Source: UBA2991 sp965221735 (lineage in GTDB: Bacteria; Chloroflexota; Dehalococcoidia; Tepidiformales; Tepidiformaceae). Taken from it: a DNA stretch of 64,000 bases. Location: the NCBI GenBank assembly GCA_965221735.1, contig OZ244910.1, positions 1,736,001-1,800,000 of the forward strand, written 5' to 3'. Shown here piece after piece: positions 18,355 through 26,000 of this stretch. The first letter of the stretch is position 1, and each line of letters begins with the position of its first letter. The notes below the pieces were generated by a model. It ran no database searches. It had not been told where the DNA came from and saw only the letters and a list, made by a program, of their open reading frames with translations. A program made the translations under genes and the position numbers.

Positions 18355-18981
18355 ATGAACCGATTTCTTGACTCGATGAGCAGGGTGGTCACGGCCCGGC
18401 CCTATCTCACGATAGCCGTGCTCGTCGTCATCACGATCGTGCTGGGCGCAGGCGTGACGCTACGCGCCGAGCTCGACGAGACGGACGGGTACTTCCCCCG
18501 CGACAGCGCCGTCGCCAGGGCGCTGGATGAGATCGATCAGCTCTTCGGGGAGTCGGGCGAGATCAGCATCGTCACGCTGCTCTTCCGGGGAGAGGCCCTG
18601 ACCCCTGAGGGACTCTCGCAGATGTCCGGACTGCTCGATGAGATTGCAGGCGACCCCGAGCTGGCGGCGCTCCTGACGCCGACCGCTCCGATCGCCGCGC
18701 CCTCACTGTTCATCGGGGCCGCGCTCCAGACGGACAGCTTCGAGTCGCTCTCGCAGGAACAGGCTCGACGCCGTGCGCGGCGTTCCCGAGGTCCAGGCCG
18801 CTCTCGCGGCGATGACGGGAACCGACAGCGACGGCACACCGGTGGCGATCGCCACGCTGCGCCTTCGAGACACCGGGGACGGGCGAATAGCGGACGCGGA
18901 ACGCCAGGTGTACGACCTCGCGGCCGGCGCCGACGGCCCCCTGCGCGTGAGCAGTGTGTCGAAGGCGGTGATCGAGGATGA
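18355..18981 (+). pseudogene. N-terminal fragment of frameshifted RND exporter
   Basis: This frame encodes the first transmembrane helix (PYLTIAVLVVITIVLGAGV) and the start of the first periplasmic domain of the RND/MMPL exporter that continues in the next frame. Family-like sequence stops at LSQEQ (Q136, base 18762), and the rest of this frame is arginine-rich nonsense. Removing one G at 18762-18763 joins it to LDAVRGVPEVQ in the downstream frame. The break is either a real mutation or a single-base assembly error. Confidence 0.7.
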
Positions 18982-20857
18982 GTATCAGCGGTCGTACCGG
19001 GAGGACATCACCCCGCTGATTGGGGCAGCCTTCGTGCTGATCGCGGGCCTGATATTCCTCCTGCTGCGGTCGCCATCCGACCTGGTGCTCTCGCTGGCAG
19101 GCCTGTTGATGGCCATCGTGTGGATCGTCGGCACGGAGGGCTGGTTGGGGCCGAACGGGCTGGGCCTCCTGGGACGGCCGAGCGGGATATCGGTGATTAT
19201 CCCGATAGTCATCATCAGTCTCACGGTGGACTACGCCATTCAGGTGGCGCTGCACTACCGGGAAGCGCGAGCCAACGACACGTCGGTGCGAGCAGCCTGC
19301 GGGACAGGGCTGCGAACGGTGACCGTTCCGGTCGGCCTGGCGGCGCTCACCACGATCGCCAGCTTCATGGTCGGGTTGTTCTCCCCCATCCCCGCGATCG
19401 GCGACTTCGGCGTCGTAGCCGGAGTGGGCGTTGGGATGAGCATGATCGTGATGCTGACGCTCTTGCCGGCTGGCCGGCTCATCATCGACCGGCGGCACGA
19501 GTCGCGCGGCCGGCTGGCTCCGCCCCGGTCGGTCTCCAAGGGGTTGCCGGGCATCGAGCGCGGTGCGGAGCTGCTGGGGAGAAGTGTCGCTCGCACGCCC
19601 GCGTTCTATCTCGTCGTCATCCTGCTGGTGTCGATCGGTCTCGGCATCGCCTCCACGCGAATCGAGTCCAGGTTCAGCGTGCTGGACATTCTGCCCCGGG
19701 GCGGGAGTGTCACGAATGACCTCGAGACGCTGAATGCCGCCGTGGGCGGTTCACCGGAACTGGCCAACGTGCTCGTTCACGCGGAGGCCACGGAGACCCA
19801 CACACTTGTGAGCCTGCACGCGCTGACGGCCGCCTTCCTGGACGAGGGGCAACGACCGCAGGCTGCGGCGGGACCGATTCTGGCGTCGTTCGAGCTCCTC
19901 GCGCAGGACTGGACGAATGACAGCGGCGAGCCCGGGGACAACTACGACCCGGAACTGGCCGCGCTCTTCGAGGAAGCCACGGCGGGGGTGCGTTTCGACC
20001 CAGCGTTGATACAGGAGTTCCTGGAGAAGCTGGCGGCGCGGGAGCCTGCCATCTCGAGCTTGATCGTCAACGATCCAGACGGCATCGATGCCATCCTCCT
20101 CCAGTTTCCAACCTTCACGAACGACCCGGACAAGACGAAGGTCCTGCAGGAGGAAGTCGAGCGGATCTGGTTCGGCGAAGACGACGCCATCACGGTGACT
20201 TCCGAGAGCGTGACCTCCGTGACGTTGACGGAGGAAATGACGAGCAGTCAGACAGAAGCGATCATCACCGCGGTTGCCGCGGCTCTCGGCATCCTGTTCG
20301 TGTTCTACTGGATCACCCTTCGGCAGCCCCTGCTGGCCTTCATCGCCATCGGCCCGATCGTTCTCGTCCTGTTCTGGATCATCGGCACGATGGCCCTGCT
20401 GGGGATTCCCTACACCCTCGTAACGGCGACCATTACCGCGCTCTCTGTCGGAATCGGGGTGGATTACACGATCCACATCATCCATCGATACCGGGAGGAG
20501 TTCGCCCGCATCCGCGACCCCGAAATCTCGGCGGTCTACACCCTGAAGACGACCGGTTCCGCCCTCCTGGGTTCCGCTCTCACCACGGGTCTTGGGATAG
20601 GGATGTTGATCTTCTCGCCGGTGCCTGCGCTGCAACAGTTCGGCATCACGGCGGTGATTGCGATTGCCTATTCCCTGATAGTCTCCATGGTGCTGGTGCC
20701 ACCGGCGATGACGCTCTGGGGCGCGTACCAGGACATGCGGCTACGTTCGGCGGCGCAGGACTGGTCGAGTGAGCTCCGTGATCTCGACGACGCCATCGAG
20801 GCGATACACCGGCGCCACGCCGAGCAAGAAGGGGGTTCTTCCGGCCATGCTCCCTAG
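18773..20857 (+). CDS. RND/MMPL-family exporter, main part
   Basis: This is the bulk (694 residues) of an RND-superfamily exporter of the COG1033/HpnN-like type. It holds two blocks of transmembrane helices around a large periplasmic loop. Each block has the Asp-Tyr in helix 4 that such proteins use for proton coupling (ISLTVDYAIQVALHYRE; GIGVDYTIHIIHRYREE). The natural start is probably 18355, in another frame; the ATG used here is only the first after the break. Relatives move hopanoids or sterols between membranes (HpnN, BstA), which fits the neighbouring epoxidase-cyclase and P450 genes. That role is inferred from context. Confidence 0.8.
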   Translation: MRGVPEVQAALAAMTGTDSDGTPVAIATLRLRDTGDGRIADAERQVYDLAAGADGPLRVSSVSKAVIEDEYQRSYREDITPLIGAAFVLIAGLIFLLLRSPSDLVLSLAGLLMAIVWIVGTEGWLGPNGLGLLGRPSGISVIIPIVIISLTVDYAIQVALHYREARANDTSVRAACGTGLRTVTVPVGLAALTTIASFMVGLFSPIPAIGDFGVVAGVGVGMSMIVMLTLLPAGRLIIDRRHESRGRLAPPRSVSKGLPGIERGAELLGRSVARTPAFYLVVILLVSIGLGIASTRIESRFSVLDILPRGGSVTNDLETLNAAVGGSPELANVLVHAEATETHTLVSLHALTAAFLDEGQRPQAAAGPILASFELLAQDWTNDSGEPGDNYDPELAALFEEATAGVRFDPALIQEFLEKLAAREPAISSLIVNDPDGIDAILLQFPTFTNDPDKTKVLQEEVERIWFGEDDAITVTSESVTSVTLTEEMTSSQTEAIITAVAAALGILFVFYWITLRQPLLAFIAIGPIVLVLFWIIGTMALLGIPYTLVTATITALSVGIGVDYTIHIIHRYREEFARIRDPEISAVYTLKTTGSALLGSALTTGLGIGMLIFSPVPALQQFGITAVIAIAYSLIVSMVLVPPAMTLWGAYQDMRLRSAAQDWSSELRDLDDAIEAIHRRHAEQEGGSSGHAP

Positions 20858-20932
20858 CGACAAACAGCTGACCGTCTCCCCGCATGCGGCGCCATCCCGG
20901 GCTTCCGGGCCCGTTGCAAGGACCTTCCCGGC

Positions 20933-22951
20933 ATGACAAACCCAGCCGAAGCGAACAGCGCCACGCTCTCCCTGCCCGAGGAGCTGCTGCTGATGCTCCT
21001 CAACGAGGAGAGCGGGTACTTCCACCACGTGCCGGGGTGGACCCTGAACTGCACCCTCATCGGCGCCGTGCTGGCGGAGCTTGCCTTCCGGTACCGCATC
21101 GACTCCGACCTCGAGTCCCTGTTCATCGTCGACGACACACCAACCGGCATTGCCACGCTGGACCCCTTCCTGGCGGAAATCGCCGGGGAGCCGGAGCAAC
21201 ACGGCACGGAATACTGGATCGAGCGGCTCGCTCCGCGTGCGGAGGGAATCATCGACCTGGTGCTCGGCAACCTGGTTGAACGGGAGATCCTGCGCCATCA
21301 CGAGGGCGATTTCTGGACCCTGTCGCGCTCGGTCTGGCAAGCGCAGTCCGACCGCCAGGACGGGATAGCGGGCGACTTCGTGAAAACGCGCATCCCGACG
21401 ATCATCCTGTCGGATGCGATTCCCGCCCCGCGCGACGTCATCACCATCGCGCTCCTGAACGCCTGCAACGTGCTGCACTATCTCATGCCCTTCGACGAGG
21501 AGGCCGAGCAGCGCGTCGATGTCATCTGCCGGGTCGACATCATCGGCCGGTCCATCGCCGATGCGGTGAGCAGCAACATCGCCAGGCCGCAACTGCATTC
21601 GGCCCTCACCAAGGAGATACCGCGCCTTTCACTGCGCAAGCTGCTGTTCAATCCCCACCTGCGCTCCGGCAACCTCGCGGCGCTCTTTGCCGACCTCGCG
21701 AGGGAATACGGCCCGGTGTTCGAACTGCGCCCGCCGTTCGCAAAGGAGCCGTACATCTTCCTCGCAGGCCCGGAAATCAACCGCTGGGTGCAGAAGCATG
21801 GCCGCTTGTTCCTGCGCTCCAAGGAGTACCTGGCCAGCACCGAGGCGGCCCATGGCAGCTCCCGGACCATCCACAGCATGGACGGGGCCGATCACTTCCG
21901 TTTTCGCAAGGCGTTGCAGCCCTCACACGCACCGGAAACCTTCACCCGCCGGATCGACGAGGTCTATCGCATCGCACGGCAGCAGGCGTCGTCGTGGAAG
22001 GTGGGCGACATCGCTCCCGCCGAGTCCTTGTTCCGGCGGTACCTGAACGCGCAGATGTCCCCGCTCCTGATAAGCCTCGACACCCAGGACGAGTTTGAGG
22101 ACATCTTCCTGTTCAACCGACGCCTGCTCTTCACCTACCTCACGGGGATCGTTCCCAAGTTCCTGTTGAACACACCGGGCATGAGGCGCAGCGCCAGGGT
22201 CGTCGCCGACCTGGCCGAACGGATCAGGACCAGCCACACCCCGGCCCAGCGGGCCGGCCAGCCCCCGGACGTCATCGACGGCTACCTCTCCGTCCATGCC
22301 AACGACGAGCAGTTTCTGCCCGAGACCGACCTCGGCTTCCCGCTCAACGCATTGACGCTGACGGGCCAGTACCTCGGGGATCTGACCAGCTTTATCTTCT
22401 ACCACCTGGCGTCGAATCCCGACATCTACAGGCGCGTGCAGGCCGAAGCCGACGCACTGTTCGCCAACGGCGACCCCACCGGCGAAGACCTGACGCCGGC
22501 CAACCTCGACGTCACGCATCGCGTGCTGCTGGAGGCCCTGCGGCTGACGCCCAATGTCAATCTCTCCATGCGCCACGTGATGAACTCGTGCGTGGTCGAG
22601 GGTTATCAACTGCCCTTGCGCGCGCCTGTCGTCATCGCCCAGACCGCTCCCCACTACATGGAGGAAGTGTTTCCGGACCCCCTCACGTTCGACATCGACC
22701 GCTACCGGCCGCCGCGCAACGAGCACCTCACCCCGGGGTTTGCGCCTTTTGGCCTGGGCACGCACCGGTGCATGGGCAGCCAGTGGGCCGAGAAGCAGGT
22801 CGCCCTCAACGTGATCTTGCTGGCGCACCACTTCACGTTCGAGCTGTCGCCACCGGACACCGAGCTGCGCACCAGCCCCTTCCCGACGCAGTCGCTCAGC
22901 AACAAGATCAAGCTCGTCATCAAGGAAAAGCGGCACGAACTGCCCGCCTGA
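20933..22951 (+). CDS. GPP34 (GOLPH3-like)-cytochrome P450 fusion
   Basis: This 672-residue chain has two parts. Residues ~11-225 look like a GPP34 domain: LSLPEELLLMLLNEESG opening, the ALxAEL-type helix (GAVLAELAFRYRI), FIVDDTPTG and VLGNLVEREILR. These domains bind acidic membranes and phosphoinositides in GOLPH3/Vps74. Residues ~240-672 are a cytochrome P450, with the ExxR helix at E534-R537 (LLEALR) and the haem loop FGLGTHRCMG with Cys613. The I-helix reads GQYLGDLTS (479-486), not the usual AGxDT, so oxygen activation may differ. It lies 75 bases after the RND gene on the same strand. A role in oxidising the sterol or triterpenoid made nearby is inferred. It is not recognisably CYP51. 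Confidence 0.83.
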   Translation: MTNPAEANSATLSLPEELLLMLLNEESGYFHHVPGWTLNCTLIGAVLAELAFRYRIDSDLESLFIVDDTPTGIATLDPFLAEIAGEPEQHGTEYWIERLAPRAEGIIDLVLGNLVEREILRHHEGDFWTLSRSVWQAQSDRQDGIAGDFVKTRIPTIILSDAIPAPRDVITIALLNACNVLHYLMPFDEEAEQRVDVICRVDIIGRSIADAVSSNIARPQLHSALTKEIPRLSLRKLLFNPHLRSGNLAALFADLAREYGPVFELRPPFAKEPYIFLAGPEINRWVQKHGRLFLRSKEYLASTEAAHGSSRTIHSMDGADHFRFRKALQPSHAPETFTRRIDEVYRIARQQASSWKVGDIAPAESLFRRYLNAQMSPLLISLDTQDEFEDIFLFNRRLLFTYLTGIVPKFLLNTPGMRRSARVVADLAERIRTSHTPAQRAGQPPDVIDGYLSVHANDEQFLPETDLGFPLNALTLTGQYLGDLTSFIFYHLASNPDIYRRVQAEADALFANGDPTGEDLTPANLDVTHRVLLEALRLTPNVNLSMRHVMNSCVVEGYQLPLRAPVVIAQTAPHYMEEVFPDPLTFDIDRYRPPRNEHLTPGFAPFGLGTHRCMGSQWAEKQVALNVILLAHHFTFELSPPDTELRTSPFPTQSLSNKIKLVIKEKRHELPA

Positions 22952-22961
22952 GAGTCAGCGG

Positions 22962-22989
22962 CGGACGGTGGCCAGCAGACCACCGTCCG
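22962..22989 (+). terminator. hairpin after the GPP34-P450 gene
   Basis: A perfect 10-bp stem (22962-22971 with 22980-22989) closes an 8-base loop eleven bases after the P450 stop. There is no T-run, but the position is right for ending the exporter/P450 transcript. Confidence 0.5.
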
Positions 22990-23044
22990 GGCCTGTCTCC
23001 ATCGCGCGCCGAGGCGGGGGCAGGGTTCCCGATGGCGGGGGTGG

Positions 23045-23116
23045 CTCCCCGGCGAGGATTCGAACCTCGAACCTAGCGGTTAACAGCCGCTCGCTCTACC
23101 GTTGAGCTACCGGGGA
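23045..23116 (-). tRNA. tRNA-Asn (GTT)
   Basis: This 72-base cloverleaf is read on the minus strand. The acceptor stem pairs TCCCCGG with CCGGGGA, the anticodon loop is CTGTTAA giving anticodon GTT, and the T-arm contains GGTTCGAATCC. CCA is not encoded. It stands alone between the P450 gene and the AarF gene. Confidence 0.97.
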
Positions 23117-23217
23117 ACGGGCTCCCAGTTTCCGGCGGGGCGGGGGAACGGGCAACAGGCGAAGCCCTCCCGATTGGCCCGACCAGCCCTTATCGGCGGC
23201 TCTGCTACAGTGGCTTC

Positions 23218-24558
23218 ATGGCCAGGATTCACACGGGTCTCCAACCCCTTCCCTGGCCCCGACGAATCTGGCGGTTCTGCCTCGTCGCCTGGAACTTCGT
23301 CGTCCTCTACCTGGGCTACAAGCGCATCCAGAAGACGCCCGGTCTGAGCGAGGCGGAGCGCAAGGCGCGCTACCGCGAGCAGCACCGCGCGACGGGCGAG
23401 CGGCTCTACCGGCTGGCGATCCGGATGCAGGGCCTGCTGATCAAGTCGTGCCAGTTCCTGAGCAGTCGGGCGGACGTGGCGCCGCCGGAGCTGGTGGCGG
23501 TGCTGAGCCGTCTGCAGGACTCGGTGCCGCCACGGTCGTACGAGGAGATCGCGGGGCAGGTGCGGCGGGAGCTGGGGGCAGCGCCGGAGGAGGCGTTCGC
23601 GAGCTTCGAGCGCGAGCCGATCGCGGCGGCATCGCTGGCGCAGGTGCATCGGGCGGTGACGCACGAGGGTCGCGAGGTGGCGGTGAAGGTGCAGTACCCG
23701 GGCATCTCGCGGGTGGTGGAGACGGACCTCCGCAGCATCAGCATGCTCATCGAGATCCTGGCGCGCATCGAGCGGCGGTGGGACTTCCGCATGCTGATCG
23801 CGGAGATCGCGGACTACACGCCGCGGGAGCTGGACTTCGTCGCGGAGGGGCGGAGCGCAGAGCGGGTGGCGCGGGAGCTGTCGCACCGGCCGGACGTGCG
23901 CGTCCCGGAGATCGTCTGGGAGCACACGGCACAGCGGGTGCTGACGATGGAGTACATCGACGGCATCAAGATCTCGGCGACGGACGAGCTGGTGGCGGCG
24001 GGGATCGACCCGGACGTGGTGGCCCGGATCATGATGGAGGCGTACTGCGAGCAGATCCTCGTGAACGGCTTCTTCCACGCCGACCCGCACCCGGGGAACC
24101 TGCTGGTGCTGCCGGGTCCGGTGGTGGTGTTCCTCGACTTCGGGATGAGCAAGCACCTGCCGGACGACTTCCGCAAGACGTACAACCGCTTCACGCTGGC
24201 GGTGCTCAGCCAGAACGACGCGGGCATGCTCAAGGGGTTCCAGGACCTCGGGTTCCGGACGCGTTATGACGACCCGGAGATGCTGGTGGCGCTGGGGCGC
24301 TCGTTCTTCGAGTCGGCGGGGCCCGAGCAGCGTCCCTACGCCGATGCCGAGGTGATCGGCGAGGTGAACGAGCGGCTCGCGAGGCTGCTGTCGGAGAACC
24401 CGGTGACGGAGATGCCTCCCGACATCCTGCTGATCCTGCGGGTGCTGGGCCTGATGAGCGGCCTGCAGAAGCGGCTCGACAGCACGGTGGACGTGGCGGA
24501 GACGATCACGCCCTTCGCGGAGGCGCAGATCGCGGGCGAGGCGGCGGCCGGAAGCTAG
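23218..24558 (+). CDS. ABC1/AarF/UbiB-family atypical kinase
   Basis: This 446-residue protein-kinase-like ATPase of the UbiB/ADCK group is usually tied to ubiquinone or other isoprenoid-lipid metabolism. The kinase parts are visible: alanine-rich loop AAASLAQVHRA (136-146), Lys157 in VAVKVQ, catalytic GFFHADPHPGN and the metal-binding FLDFGM. The family's N-terminal KxGQ motif is changed to KSCQ (76-79, followed by FLSSR). Its 3' end carries a 24-bp sequence repeated 735 bp downstream. Quinone, sterol or other prenyl-lipid function is inference. Confidence 0.87.
   Translation: MARIHTGLQPLPWPRRIWRFCLVAWNFVVLYLGYKRIQKTPGLSEAERKARYREQHRATGERLYRLAIRMQGLLIKSCQFLSSRADVAPPELVAVLSRLQDSVPPRSYEEIAGQVRRELGAAPEEAFASFEREPIAAASLAQVHRAVTHEGREVAVKVQYPGISRVVETDLRSISMLIEILARIERRWDFRMLIAEIADYTPRELDFVAEGRSAERVARELSHRPDVRVPEIVWEHTAQRVLTMEYIDGIKISATDELVAAGIDPDVVARIMMEAYCEQILVNGFFHADPHPGNLLVLPGPVVVFLDFGMSKHLPDDFRKTYNRFTLAVLSQNDAGMLKGFQDLGFRTRYDDPEMLVALGRSFFESAGPEQRPYADAEVIGEVNERLARLLSENPVTEMPPDILLILRVLGLMSGLQKRLDSTVDVAETITPFAEAQIAGEAAAGS
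24535..24558 (+). repeat. 24-bp direct repeat, copy 1 (3' end of the AarF gene)
   Basis: This copy covers the last codons and stop of the AarF-like gene and matches 25270-25293 at 23 of 24 positions. The two copies bracket the Cys/His-rich gene between them. Confidence 0.85.
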
Positions 24559-24668
24559 GGGGCTGAGCAGCTATTGGTTAGCTGCCTACTCAGATATGCT
24601 AGATTAGCGTGTCTATTCGGTAGAATGGGAGGGATGGGGCGATTGTCCCCGCGGGAGGAGGAAGCACA

Positions 24669-25244
24669 GTGACTGAACTGATCATGGCGTCGTTCATTGG
24701 AACCTCGCTAGCGCTTCTGCTGGCGTATTTCACCAAGCTCGCGAAGAACGGCGCGTGGACAGTGTTTCGGAGAGCAAGGTCTCAGTGGCTCGCCTTCAGG
24801 GGAGAGCGGCGGCGCAAGCGGAGGATGAAGTGGGTCAGGGAGCAGCAGTTTCACATGACTCACCTTGCCCATCTTGCGAATACAGCGGAGGACTATCGAC
24901 TACGGCACCCCGATTGCTGGACTCACCCCATGTGGCACGCGTTTTGGGGTGCTACTCGTGAACTCGGGGAAAGGAACATCACGGAGGAGCTGCACTACCC
25001 AGGCTCCGATACTCATGTCCAGTTGGTGTCAGGACGCGACTTCGGATTGAGGATGCGAGGGGGAACAGGCGAAGACAGTTGGCACGTCGAGCACCACGCC
25101 GCAGGCGACACATGCGGCGGAGGCTCCGGCAATGCACCGGAGTACTGTGTCTGCGGTCAGCACTACTACGACCACAACCCCTTCCACTGGTCCAGCACGT
25201 GCCTTGGTCCGTTTCTCCCCCAGGCAGGTACCATCGCAGCCTAG
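24669..25244 (+). CDS. membrane-anchored Cys/His-rich protein of unknown function
   Basis: This 191-residue protein is not recognised. It has an N-terminal hydrophobic helix (ASFIGTSLALLLAYF), a basic juxtamembrane stretch (RGERRRKRRMKW) and a C-terminal Cys/His cluster (C...CVCGQHYYDHNPFHWSSTC) that could bind zinc. The start is GTG after a strong GGAGGAGG element. Codon use and base composition are visibly more AT-rich than the neighbours, and the gene is bracketed by 24-bp direct repeats. Both facts suggest it arrived by insertion. Confidence 0.65.
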   Translation: MTELIMASFIGTSLALLLAYFTKLAKNGAWTVFRRARSQWLAFRGERRRKRRMKWVREQQFHMTHLAHLANTAEDYRLRHPDCWTHPMWHAFWGATRELGERNITEELHYPGSDTHVQLVSGRDFGLRMRGGTGEDSWHVEHHAAGDTCGGGSGNAPEYCVCGQHYYDHNPFHWSSTCLGPFLPQAGTIAA

Positions 25245-25252
25245 CGGCGGGC

Positions 25253-25279
25253 CCGCCTTGCCACCGAAAGGCGAGGCGG
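25253..25279 (+). terminator. hairpin after the Cys/His-rich gene
   Basis: A 10-bp stem with one G-T pair (25253-25262 with 25270-25279) closes a 7-base loop nine bases after the gene's stop. Its right arm overlaps the second 24-bp repeat. There is no T-tract. Confidence 0.45.
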
Positions 25280-25293
25280 CGGCGGGAAGCTAG
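25270..25293 (+). repeat. 24-bp direct repeat, copy 2
   Basis: This matches the AarF gene end (24535-24558) except for one C-to-G change, and still includes the GAAGCTAG end with its stop codon. It lies between the Cys/His-rich gene and the pyr leader, outside any gene. Confidence 0.85.
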
Positions 25294-25340
25294 ACGCTTC
25301 TCGCTAGCGTTATACGGGGACATTCGCTAGTCTTGGTTAG

Positions 25341-25373
25341 CCCTTTAAGGCGGTCCCGAGAGGCTGCCAAGGG
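25341..25373 (+). promoter_or_regulatory. PyrR-binding RNA hairpin in the pyr leader
   Basis: The sequence GGTCCCGAGAGGCT (25352-25365) fits the PyrR recognition pattern ARUCCNGNGAGGYU except for the first base. It is held by a stem GGC/GCC and a lower stem CCCTT/AAGGG with a TAA bulge. The 3' arm AAGGG runs straight into GGAGGAGG, the ribosome-binding site of the leader peptide. UMP-loaded PyrR should therefore block translation; no intrinsic terminator follows, so attenuation looks unlikely. The mechanism is inferred from layout. Confidence 0.85.
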
Positions 25374-25386
25374 AGGAGGCGCCGCC

Positions 25387-25449
25387 ATGAGCGGCTGGCC
25401 CTGCGCAGGCCCGAACACCCCCCACCTGACCAGGTCGTTTCCGCGATGA
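25387..25449 (+). CDS. pyr operon leader peptide (20 aa)
   Basis: The short open frame reads MSGWPCAGPNTPHLTRSFPR and then TGA. It has the strong GGGAGGAGG site that the PyrR hairpin partly covers, and its TGA overlaps the pyrR ATG (ATGA). pyrR has only a weak site of its own, so translation of this peptide probably feeds ribosomes into pyrR. The peptide itself may have no function. Confidence 0.65.
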   Translation: MSGWPCAGPNTPHLTRSFPR

Positions 25450-26000
25450 GTCCCGTTGAGCTGCAGCGGGGCCAGGAAGTCGCGCGCACGATCCGGCGGC
25501 TCGCGCACGAGATCGTCGAGAGCAACGGCGGCGCGGAGAACCTCGTGCTGGTCGGATTGCTGACGCGGGGCGCGCCGCTGGCGGGGCGGCTGGCCTCGGC
25601 GATCGAGGCGTTCGAGGGGGCGTGCCCGCCGGTGGGGCGGCTGGACGTGGGGCTGTACCGCGACGACGTGGCGCAACGCGACCCGCCTCCTCCCGTACGG
25701 CCCAGCGACATCCCCCTCGGGGTCGACGGCGCGACGGTGGTGCTCGTCGACGACGTGCTCTTCACGGGGCGCACGATCCGGGCGGCGATGGACGCAATCA
25801 TGGACTTCGGGCGGCCGGCGCGGGTGCGCCTGGCGGTGATGGTGGACCGCGGCCACCGCGAGCTGCCGATTCGCCCCGACTTCGTTGGCCGCAACATTCC
25901 GACGGCGCCCTCGCAAACGGTCGAGGTGCGGCTGGCGGAAACCGACGGCGAGGACGCGATCTACCTGATGGAGGGAGCCGACAGTCATGGTGAGCATTGA
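25446..26000 (+). CDS. pyrR: PyrR bifunctional regulator/uracil phosphoribosyltransferase
   Basis: PyrR binds pyr mRNA when UMP is high and can also make UMP from uracil and PRPP. The 184-residue protein has the PRPP-binding motif VVLVDDVLFTGRT and the family start (RTIRRLAHEIVE, LVGLLTRGAPLA). It is the first enzyme gene of the operon, overlaps the leader peptide stop by four bases and overlaps pyrB by 14. The matching RNA target lies just upstream, supporting autoregulation. Confidence 0.93.
   Translation: MSPVELQRGQEVARTIRRLAHEIVESNGGAENLVLVGLLTRGAPLAGRLASAIEAFEGACPPVGRLDVGLYRDDVAQRDPPPPVRPSDIPLGVDGATVVLVDDVLFTGRTIRAAMDAIMDFGRPARVRLAVMVDRGHRELPIRPDFVGRNIPTAPSQTVEVRLAETDGEDAIYLMEGADSHGEH

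Noticed and set aside
18143..18358. 71-residue frame whose stop overlaps the RND start (ATGA)
   Set aside because: It lacks a ribosome-binding site, is arginine/serine-rich like a chance frame in GC-rich DNA, and has no recognisable features.
20933..22951. P450 as sterol 14-alpha-demethylase (CYP51)
   Set aside because: The I-helix and substrate-recognition stretches do not resemble CYP51, and only general P450 motifs are seen.
24559..25269. Insertion sequence or integron cassette between the 24-bp repeats
   Set aside because: No transposase or integrase, no terminal inverted repeats and no attC-like structure; only the direct repeats and composition hint at insertion.
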